Below, in pieces: positions 32,599 to 38,566 of a stretch of DNA of 38,566 bases. The stretch is taken from the NCBI GenBank assembly GCA_964481475.1, contig CAYZTG010000006.1:1-38566 (forward strand). Direction: 5' to 3'. The DNA comes from DUQU01 sp964481475 (GTDB lineage Bacteria > Bacillota_I > Bacilli_A > Acholeplasmatales > UBA5453). Each line of letters opens with the position of its first letter. The first letter of the stretch is position 1. Under the pieces are notes generated by a model. It was not told where the DNA came from, did not search any database, and worked only from the letters and a program-made list of their open reading frames with translations. Both the position numbers and the translations under genes were made by a program.

Positions 32599-33714
32599 AT
32601 GAAAAGAATATTTACTTTGATAGTTACTTTTAGTATGATATTAACGCTTTTTTCATGTAATAAAGTAATAATGGATGAGAATAATCAAATAGAAGATCAA
32701 ACAAACGAAAAAGATGACAACTTTATTATTGATGGAACTTATCATTTTACAGCTGATAAATTATACGAGCTTAGCGATGAAAATGAGACAACTAATTTAT
32801 CTTTAGAAGATGGTTTGATGGGTTTAATTAATCAAAACAACAGTGGAATCTATCAATCAAAAGCACTAAAGGTTGTTGCATTTAAAGAACTTGTATTAAG
32901 CTTTAACTTAAGAGAAGTAATTGATGGTAGTGTAATGCTTTTTGTAGCAGTTGGGAATGAAAGTGAATTTAGTAGTTTTTATACGATGGGAACTTGGTTA
33001 AATGGTAAATATCGTTCTTCAAGCAATCAAAATGATGATTTTGCTAAGGTTAATATTGATACACTTATTAACAAAGAAGTAAGCAATGAATTTATTAAAA
33101 TAAAAGTTGTTATTAACCCTGGGGAGACTAGTAAACTTAAAAACATTACAATAACTACTAAAAAGGTTGATGATACTTTTAACTATAACGAAAGTGATTT
33201 AATCGAAAAGGTTTTACAAGTCCCCGAAATTGCCCAATTGAGTATTCCTAAAATAGGGAACTTAATTTGTTCACCAACATCTATTACTATGGTTTTAAAT
33301 TATTATGGAAATAATTTGGATGTTGTTGAAGTAGCTAGTTATGTCCTAGATACAACAACTAATATTTATGGGAACTGGAGCTTCAATGTTAGTTATGCCG
33401 GAAGTTTTGAGGGATTGATTGGCTATGTTCAATATATTAACGATATAAAGGATGTTGTTAATTATATTAAAGAAGATATTCCGGTTGTCTTTTCAATTTC
33501 AACTAAAGAAAAAAGCGATTTAGAAGGTTCTATTATGGCATATCCTGCAGGTCATTTAATAGTTTTGGTAGGCTTTGAAAAAATTAATAATGAGTGGTAT
33601 GGAGTCTTTAATGATCCTGCTGAATATGAAAACAATAAAGTATTAAGAAAATATCCAATCAAGCAAGTTCTTGATGCTTGGAAGTTATATAGTTACGTTA
33701 TAAAAAAAGGATGA
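32599..33714 (+). CDS. Lipoprotein with C39-like cysteine peptidase domain
   Basis: A 371-residue exported lipoprotein. The signal peptide ends in a lipobox, LTLFSC, with C20 as the acylation site for Lgt. Residues 45-195 form a beta-rich domain without a recognised family. Residues 208-371 are a Peptidase_C39-like (papain-fold) domain: putative catalytic C224 in LICSPTSITMVLNYYG, H319 in PAGHLIVLVGF, and D339 in VFNDPA. All three catalytic positions look intact. It may trim peptides or cell-wall material at the surface. Strong GGGAGGG ribosome binding site. Confidence 0.85.
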   Translation: MKRIFTLIVTFSMILTLFSCNKVIMDENNQIEDQTNEKDDNFIIDGTYHFTADKLYELSDENETTNLSLEDGLMGLINQNNSGIYQSKALKVVAFKELVLSFNLREVIDGSVMLFVAVGNESEFSSFYTMGTWLNGKYRSSSNQNDDFAKVNIDTLINKEVSNEFIKIKVVINPGETSKLKNITITTKKVDDTFNYNESDLIEKVLQVPEIAQLSIPKIGNLICSPTSITMVLNYYGNNLDVVEVASYVLDTTTNIYGNWSFNVSYAGSFEGLIGYVQYINDIKDVVNYIKEDIPVVFSISTKEKSDLEGSIMAYPAGHLIVLVGFEKINNEWYGVFNDPAEYENNKVLRKYPIKQVLDAWKLYSYVIKKG

Positions 33715-33718
33715 ACAA

Positions 33719-34408
33719 ATGGGAAAACATAAATTGATTTGCCTAACACCAAGGCTTTTAGAAGAAGATAATGTGGAAAAACAATTTGTTAATACAAGAT
33801 ACATAACCCCTTTAAAAGAAAGAGGTTTTAACACTATTATGTTAACTTTAGATAACATTAATAATGAGGAAATACTAAGTCTTTGTGATGGGTTTCTAAT
33901 AACAGGGGGAACAGATTTAGACCCCGCTAATTATGAGGAAGATAACAAGGAAGATTTATCTAAAAATATTGACAAAAGACTAGATGAATTAGATAAACTT
34001 GTTGTTAAGCATGCACTAAATAAAGAAAAACCACTTCTTGGTATTTGTAGAGGGTTACAGTCTTTAAATGTCTTTTTAGGAGGAAGTTTAATTCAAGATT
34101 TAGGGGAAGGAAACGCTTGTCATCTTAGCAAAAAAGAGGATCACTTTGTGAAAATAGTATCTGATAATAAGTTTAATTTAAATGGGGAACTAAATGTTAA
34201 TAGCTATCATCACCAAGCCATTAAAAAACTAGCAAATGAAGTAGAGGCACTTGCTTATCATCTTGATGGGACAATTGAGATGATTAGTCATAAAAACCTC
34301 CCAATGATTGCCGTTCAGTGGCATCCAGAAATAAGACATACCTCAAAAGAATCTAAATTAATCTTTGATATCTTTGCTAATTTTTTTAAAGAAAAGAAGA
34401 GAGACTAA
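33719..34408 (+). CDS. Gamma-glutamyl hydrolase-like class I glutamine amidotransferase (C26)
   Basis: The 229-residue enzyme belongs to the PuuD/peptidase C26 group, which hydrolyses gamma-glutamyl amides such as gamma-glutamyl-GABA. Visible elements are FLITGGTDLDPANY (oxyanion region), the nucleophile elbow LLGICRGLQSLNVFLGG with the catalytic Cys, NSYHHQAIK, and VQWHPE with the catalytic His and Glu. It begins 4 bases after the lipoprotein gene, so it is in the same transcript. No putrescine pathway genes are in view; the substrate could be a gamma-glutamyl peptide. Confidence 0.9.
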   Translation: MGKHKLICLTPRLLEEDNVEKQFVNTRYITPLKERGFNTIMLTLDNINNEEILSLCDGFLITGGTDLDPANYEEDNKEDLSKNIDKRLDELDKLVVKHALNKEKPLLGICRGLQSLNVFLGGSLIQDLGEGNACHLSKKEDHFVKIVSDNKFNLNGELNVNSYHHQAIKKLANEVEALAYHLDGTIEMISHKNLPMIAVQWHPEIRHTSKESKLIFDIFANFFKEKKRD

Positions 34409-34688
34409 TTGAAATTTAGTGAACAAATTGATAATTTAAGAAATAAATATCAACTTTCAAAAGAAGATTTTGCAAACAGTTTAAACGTAAAGGTAGAAGA
34501 AGTAAGTAACTGGGAAAAAGACTTATAATATCCAAACGAATTGGTCTTTAAAAGCATATAACAGACCTCTAGAGTTACTTTTAAAACAAATAGGCAGCTT
34601 CAATAGTAATAATAAAACTGCCTTAGCCACTAAATCGGTGGGTTCAATGATAAGTTCTTTTTTAGTAATAATATTAAAGGAAAGTTGA
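34409..34688 (+). pseudogene. Decayed XRE-family helix-turn-helix regulator
   Basis: From TTG 34409, right after the C26 stop, a 39-residue frame reads KFSEQIDNLRNKYQLSKED...VEEVSNWEKDL and stops at TAA 34526. This is the front of an XRE HTH up to the WE position. The same frame resumes as YPNEL, as expected for the next part of the domain; one base out of frame (from 34545) it continues as SLKAYNRPLELLLKQI, the usual end of the domain, then a tail with a hydrophobic stretch (SMISSFLVIIL) to TGA at 34688. A nonsense codon plus a frameshift indicate a dead gene. The short N-terminal peptide might still be made. Confidence 0.75.
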
Positions 34689-34743
34689 TTGAATTTAAAA
34701 CAATACATAAAATTAAAACAAAATAAGAATAAACATTAAAGAA

Positions 34744-34776
34744 GAGAACTAATTATTAATAATCAGTTCTCGTTTT
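34744..34776 (+). terminator. Terminator formed by a nearly perfect 28-base palindrome
   Basis: GAGAACT (34744-34750) pairs with AGTTCTC (34765-34771); the centre ATTATTAATAAT is itself palindromic, with one A/C mismatch between. GTTTTT follows. It ends the lipoprotein/C26 unit. The stretch 34777-34934 contains nothing else I can recognise. Confidence 0.75.
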
Positions 34777-34939
34777 TATCCGAAGTAATAACGCAAGCAA
34801 AGGGGATTATTTTTAGTCAATTTAAAGACAAAAATTAATCTTATAAATAAAAAGAAGAGAGATAAAAGCTCATAAACGGTTAGTAAAATATCAATAACAA
34901 AGACCTAATTTTAAATTTTAAAAAGTTAATATAAAAAAG

Positions 34940-34948
34940 TGTTATAAT
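34940..34948 (+). promoter_or_regulatory. Extended -10 of the dipeptidase operon
   Basis: TGT followed by TATAAT (34943-34948), no clear -35. The predicted start (about 34955) lies at the GAGAGG ribosome binding site (34954-34959). Confidence 0.6.
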
Positions 34949-34967
34949 TTAAAGAGAGGAAAAAGTA

Positions 34968-35864
34968 ATGGATATAAAAATTTTTGATAATCATACAGAT
35001 CTCTTGTATGATGTTTATCAATCATCTCTAAGGGGCGATTTAACTAGATTTAAAGAGTATCATTACCCACAACTTAAAAACAATTTAGTTGGGGGTGTTT
35101 GGACTTTATATTCACCTGATGATTTTAATCTTTTAGAAGCTTTAACTACAAGTAAATCTTTAGTGAACTTAGATGAATTTAAAGTTGTACTAGGAATTGA
35201 AGGGTTAAGAAACTTAAAAAGTGTCAGTGATTTAACAGAGATTTACAATCTTGGCTTTAGACATGCAATGTTAACTTGGAACGAAGAAAACAAATACGCA
35301 ACTGGAGTTAAGGGTAACGAAAAGAGAGGCTTAACACAAGAGGGATATCAAGTATTAGATTTTATGGTTAATCATCAAATGATTATTGACTTATCTCACT
35401 TAAACGAAAAATCATTCGATGATGTGTTAGATTATACAAATCAAAATATTTTAGTTTCTCATTCAAACATTAAAGAACTTTGTGACCATCCAAGAAACTT
35501 AAGTAAAAGACAATTACTGAGATTGAAAGAAGCTAATGCATTAGTTAGTTTAACATTAGTGGGAGCATTTATTTCAGAGGATAAGGATAAAAGAACTTTA
35601 ACTGAGTTTATGAGGCATCTTAAATACGCTGTTGAGATGATGGGAATCGATAATGTGAGTTTTGGTTTTGATTTTATGGACTATTTTTCTTATGCTAGCA
35701 CCGCAAATATAGAAGAGGTAAAAGATGCGAGTATGATAAAAAATTTGATCATAAAACTCCAAAATGAGGGTTATAGTAAAGAAGAAATTGAAAAGTTAAC
35801 ATATGGCAATTTTTATAATAGATTTAAGAAACAAATCTTTAAAATAGGAGGTAATGATGAGTAA
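34968..35864 (+). CDS. Membrane dipeptidase family protein (M19)
   Basis: A 298-residue zinc dipeptidase of the renal dipeptidase type, without a signal peptide, so cytosolic. Metal ligands are in place: H9 and D11 (NHTD), E78 (GIEG), H144 (DLSHL) and H165 (VSHSN); GLTQEGYQVLDFM, HPRNLS and FGFDFMDY match the family. M19 enzymes cleave a range of dipeptides, including Cys-Gly and L,D or D-amino acid dipeptides. The end overlaps the deacetylase gene by 8 bases. Confidence 0.92.
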   Translation: MDIKIFDNHTDLLYDVYQSSLRGDLTRFKEYHYPQLKNNLVGGVWTLYSPDDFNLLEALTTSKSLVNLDEFKVVLGIEGLRNLKSVSDLTEIYNLGFRHAMLTWNEENKYATGVKGNEKRGLTQEGYQVLDFMVNHQMIIDLSHLNEKSFDDVLDYTNQNILVSHSNIKELCDHPRNLSKRQLLRLKEANALVSLTLVGAFISEDKDKRTLTEFMRHLKYAVEMMGIDNVSFGFDFMDYFSYASTANIEEVKDASMIKNLIIKLQNEGYSKEEIEKLTYGNFYNRFKKQIFKIGGNDE

Positions 35865-36552
35865 TGTTTATTTATCAATTGGTGCTCATATCGGTGATGC
35901 TGAGCTCACATCAGGGTGCTTTCTAGCTAGCAAAGCACTTGAAGGTAATAAAATAATAACTTTGGCGTTAACCGCAGGAGAAAGAGGAAATCCGCCACAT
36001 TTTACGACCGAAGAATACCGGAAACAAAAAGTTAATGAAGCGAAAAGCTTTGCCAAAATATTAGGCGGTGAAGCGATTGTCTTTGACTATGAGGATGGCT
36101 TGCTTCCGGATAATGAAGAGGTAAGATTTAAAGTTGCTGAGATAATTAGAAAATACCGGCCTAAACAAATTTTTACTCATTGGAAAAATTCAATGCATAG
36201 AGACCATGAATTAACTTTTAAAATAGTTAATGATGCATCTTTTTATGCTAATCTAGAGATGGGCAATAAGGTAAAAGGCGAAAGACATTTTGCGCCAGTA
36301 TTTTATGCAGAAAACTGGGAAGATGAAGAAGATTTTAAGCCTTATATATATTTAGAATGTTCTAAAGAAGGCTTTGATTTATGGAGTAGGGCGCTCAAAG
36401 AACACTGGTTTGTTATGAATAGTTCTTCTTTTAAGTATTATGATTATTACACCCATTTAGCTAGTGTTAGAGGAGCTCTTTCTAGAACTAAGTATGCTGA
36501 AGCGTTTGCTGTTTTAGAATATCAAAAGAAGAAAATTATCAATGAACTATAA
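35857..36552 (+). CDS. PIG-L family deacetylase/amidase
   Basis: The 231-residue protein has a PIG-L (LmbE) fold, which usually hydrolyses N-acetyl or amide groups of sugar or thiol conjugates with zinc. The first motif reads AHIGDAE (10-16): zinc ligands H11 and D14 are kept, but the Asp that acts as base in the usual HPDD is Gly13. THWKNSMHRDHELT supplies the later His ligands. Substrate unknown. ATG 35857 is preferred (5 bases after AGGAGG); ATG 35854 is too close. It overlaps both neighbours, making a coupled three-gene operon. Confidence 0.87.
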   Translation: MSNVYLSIGAHIGDAELTSGCFLASKALEGNKIITLALTAGERGNPPHFTTEEYRKQKVNEAKSFAKILGGEAIVFDYEDGLLPDNEEVRFKVAEIIRKYRPKQIFTHWKNSMHRDHELTFKIVNDASFYANLEMGNKVKGERHFAPVFYAENWEDEEDFKPYIYLECSKEGFDLWSRALKEHWFVMNSSSFKYYDYYTHLASVRGALSRTKYAEAFAVLEYQKKKIINEL

Positions 36553-37540
36553 TCAATATAATTATATAAAGTTTGAGAATAAATATCTAAAAGAAATAGT
36601 GACGCTTTGGAATAACGAAGTAGTTAGTAGTTCTTTTTATACGTCTTTTAATGAGGAAGAATTTTTAGAAAAAGTTATTTATAATAAATATTTTAAAGAT
36701 GAGGGTTTTATTTTAGCAATAAAAGATGATGAACTAATAGCCTATGGATGTGCTGTAGTAACTAATCAAGATGACAAAACTCCCGGATATATTGCTTTTA
36801 TTGTTGTTAAAAAGGAGTTCCAAAGGAAAGGGATTGGTTCTTTTATTTTAAGGAAACTTGAAGACTTTCTTTTGAGTAATAATAAAACATTTATTAGACA
36901 AATGTTTTTAAATCCGATTAACTTAAAATGGATTATTCCTAACACTAATAATCACACTCATGCTAATGCACCAGGGGTTGCTTATAATACTCCTTGGTAT
37001 TTCTTTTTAATGAATAATGGTTTTAATGTTAAAGGTCCTAATCAAGATGTTTATCATTTAGATATTGATAAATATGAACATTCTCAAGAAATAGTCACAA
37101 GACTTAATGATTTAGCTAATAAGGGATATTTAATAACCGATTATGATCAAAACAAGCATTATGGTTTTAATGATTTGTTTAAGGCTTTGAATAATCAAGA
37201 TTGGCAAAACAAAGTAGATGAAAACTTAGCTAAAAAGAATCCCGATCCAATGATTGTAGTTGTTAAGGATAATAGAATAGTCGGTTGGACAGGACCGCTA
37301 TTAACTACTTTTGATAAAAGAGGCTCGTTTGCCGGAATTGGAATTCATCCTAATGAAAATAACCTTGGTTTAGGAAGACTTTTGTTTAGCGAACTAGTCT
37401 ATCGCTCTAAATTAAATAACGCGACCTATATGACTCTTTTTACAGGTAGTGAAAATGTGGCAAGATACATTTATCTAAAGACCGGCTTTAAGATTGTTGA
37501 AACGTTTGCGATCTTAGTTAAAGACCTTTCTAAAAAGTAG
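36542..37540 (+). CDS. Double GNAT-domain N-acetyltransferase
   Basis: The 332 residues hold two GNAT domains in tandem. The first (about 5-170) has the acetyl-CoA loop QRKGIGS (94-100); the second (about 190-330) has NLGLGRLL (274-281) and ends TGSENVARYIYLKTGFKIVE. Both loops look functional. Mycothiol synthase MshD is also a double GNAT working after a PIG-L deacetylase, a suggestive but distant parallel. The start overlaps the deacetylase stop by 11 bases. Confidence 0.87.
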   Translation: MNYNQYNYIKFENKYLKEIVTLWNNEVVSSSFYTSFNEEEFLEKVIYNKYFKDEGFILAIKDDELIAYGCAVVTNQDDKTPGYIAFIVVKKEFQRKGIGSFILRKLEDFLLSNNKTFIRQMFLNPINLKWIIPNTNNHTHANAPGVAYNTPWYFFLMNNGFNVKGPNQDVYHLDIDKYEHSQEIVTRLNDLANKGYLITDYDQNKHYGFNDLFKALNNQDWQNKVDENLAKKNPDPMIVVVKDNRIVGWTGPLLTTFDKRGSFAGIGIHPNENNLGLGRLLFSELVYRSKLNNATYMTLFTGSENVARYIYLKTGFKIVETFAILVKDLSKK

Positions 37541-37546
37541 CTAAAA

Positions 37547-37555
37547 TGATATAAT
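37547..37555 (+). promoter_or_regulatory. Extended -10 of ord
   Basis: TGA followed by TATAAT (37550-37555), weak -35. The gene is likely the first of a separate transcript. Confidence 0.55.
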
Positions 37556-37584
37556 GAAATTGAAAAAATATAAGGGGAAAAGAT

Positions 37585-38566
37585 ATGGAAAATATTAAGA
37601 TTTTAATTTGGGGTTTTGGTGCTATGGGTAGAGGAATGGCAGAGATGCTTTTAACTAAAACTGGAGCAGAAATAGTGGGGATTTGCGACATAAACCATGA
37701 AATAGTTGGCAAAAACTTTTTAGATGTTTTAAACATTAAAAGTAGTCATAAAGAAGTAATAGTAAGTGATGATATCGATACGGTATTAAGTAAAGTTAAA
37801 GCCGATGTTGTTTTACTATGTACAGATAGTTATACAAGTAAAACTTTTCCCAAAATAAAGAAAATAGTCGCCAAGGGGATAAATGTTATTAGTACAGCAG
37901 AAGAAATGGCTTATCCATATGTTAATGAACCAGAACTAGCAAAAGAAATGGATTTGCTGGCAAAAAAGCATAATGTTACAATTTTAGGAACAGGAATTAA
38001 TCCTGGTTTTATTATGGATTTACTAGTGGTTGCTTTAACTGGAACGATGAGTAATGTAGAAACTATTGAAGCAAAAAGAGTCAATAGTTTAAGTCCGTTT
38101 GGAAAAACAGTAATGGATGAACAAGGTGTAGGAATAACAAGAGATGAATATGAGATGCGCCTTAAAAATAATAACTTAGCAGGCCATGTAGGTTTTAAAG
38201 AAAGCATTTATATGATCGCCGATGCCCTAGGTTTAAAATTAGATAATTTCAAACAACAAATGTCCCCAATTATTACTGATATTGAGCGTAAAAGTTTATA
38301 TGGAGAGGCAAAGAAGGGTAATTTAGCGGGAATTGATATGAGAGGACAAGGTTTTATTGATAATAAAGCCGTCATTAGTATGATTCACCCCCAACAAATT
38401 GAACCAGAAATGGCAGGTATAAATACTGGGGATTATATTACTATTAAAGGAACACCAAATATTAAGATGGCAATTAATCCTGAAATAAGTGGGGGAATTG
38501 GAACGATTGCAATGTGTGTTAATATGATTCCGCATGTGATAAACGCAAAGCCTGGTTTAAAGACGA
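37585..38566 (+). CDS. ord: 2,4-diaminopentanoate dehydrogenase, 3' end outside the window
   Basis: NAD(P)-dependent enzyme of oxidative ornithine degradation (Stickland pathway), converting 2,4-diaminopentanoate to 2-amino-4-oxopentanoate. The first 327 residues are present. The dinucleotide loop is IWGFGAMGRGMAE (8-20). Ord-specific stretches are STAEEMAYPY, ILGTGINPGFIMD, KRVNSLSPFGKTVM and NMIPHVINAKPGL near the window end. Neighbouring ortA/ortB and ornithine aminomutase genes (oraS, oraE) are expected just beyond the window. GGGGA lies about 8 bases before the ATG. Confidence 0.92.
   Translation, partial: MENIKILIWGFGAMGRGMAEMLLTKTGAEIVGICDINHEIVGKNFLDVLNIKSSHKEVIVSDDIDTVLSKVKADVVLLCTDSYTSKTFPKIKKIVAKGINVISTAEEMAYPYVNEPELAKEMDLLAKKHNVTILGTGINPGFIMDLLVVALTGTMSNVETIEAKRVNSLSPFGKTVMDEQGVGITRDEYEMRLKNNNLAGHVGFKESIYMIADALGLKLDNFKQQMSPIITDIERKSLYGEAKKGNLAGIDMRGQGFIDNKAVISMIHPQQIEPEMAGINTGDYITIKGTPNIKMAINPEISGGIGTIAMCVNMIPHVINAKPGLKT

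Noticed and set aside
34526..34545. Programmed recoding to make a full XRE protein
   Set aside because: Both an in-frame TAA and a separate shift would be needed, and no slippery sequence or structure is evident.
34523..34708. 61-residue open frame on the minus strand with hydrophobic stretches
   Set aside because: It lies antisense to the readable remains of the XRE gene, has no ribosome binding site, and its hydrophobicity reflects A/T-rich DNA.
1..38566. CRISPR arrays, insertion sequences, prophage genes or rRNA
   Set aside because: No regularly spaced repeats, transposases, phage structural genes or rRNA sequence were seen on either strand.

Overview
The window is AT-rich, densely packed chromosomal DNA from a low-GC Gram-positive bacterium. 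The gene content (cdaA, yutD, S1-domain protein beside pgi, tsaE-tsaB-rimI-tsaD, pcrA-ligA, uvrA-lgt-trxB-whiA, tex) is that of Firmicutes and their Mollicutes relatives. TGA is used as a stop (ispDF, tsaB, the C39 lipoprotein gene and the SDR gene end in TGA), so this is not a TGA=Trp mycoplasma. A deep-branching, free-living Mollicutes relative or an Erysipelotrichia/Bacilli-like lineage fits best. That placement is inference from gene content, not from a phylogeny.

Region 1 (1-8800) is housekeeping. It holds the 3' part of the c-di-AMP synthase gene cdaA, a 64-residue membrane protein in the usual CdaR position, and a membrane PAS protein with a degenerate GGDEF domain. These are followed by 5-formyl-THF cyclo-ligase, a fused IspD-IspF, YutD, an Nfu-type Fe-S scaffold, an S1-domain protein with glucose-6-phosphate isomerase, and the t6A tRNA-modification cluster tsaE-tsaB-rimI-tsaD.

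Region 2 (8868-24909) is information processing and envelope. It holds glutaminyl-tRNA synthetase, full-length PcrA, a 392-residue UvrD-type helicase lacking the 2B subdomain, LigA, UvrA, a 4-TM protein, Lgt, a thioredoxin reductase without the usual NADPH motif, WhiA, a membrane-anchored Cys-less thioredoxin-like protein, and Tex. Several genes are separated only by small hairpins that overlap stop codons or ribosome binding sites.

Region 3 (24928-29225) holds tRNA-Ser(GCU) and tRNA-Glu(UUC), an SDR oxidoreductase, and a divergent locus of a CsoR-family repressor with a methyltransferase facing a two-domain thioredoxin-like protein. A CsoR-type inverted repeat overlaps the promoter between them. 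A single-chain serine dehydratase follows.

Region 4 (29243-38566) looks like accessory and catabolic DNA. It holds a LytTR regulator with a membrane-anchored beta-propeller protein (minus strand), thiol peroxidase, a C39-like lipoprotein, a C26 gamma-glutamyl hydrolase, a decayed XRE regulator, an overlapping M19 dipeptidase / PIG-L deacetylase / double-GNAT operon, and the start of 2,4-diaminopentanoate dehydrogenase, an enzyme of oxidative ornithine fermentation. Serine dehydratase, peptidases and Ord together suggest an anaerobic peptide and amino-acid fermenter.

The best candidates for something not well described are: the 2B-less helicase whose ribosome binding site lies inside a terminator-like hairpin; the CsoR-family/methyltransferase/PDO divergon with an unusual sensor Cys set; the LytTR/beta-propeller pair; and the dipeptidase/deacetylase/acetyltransferase module.
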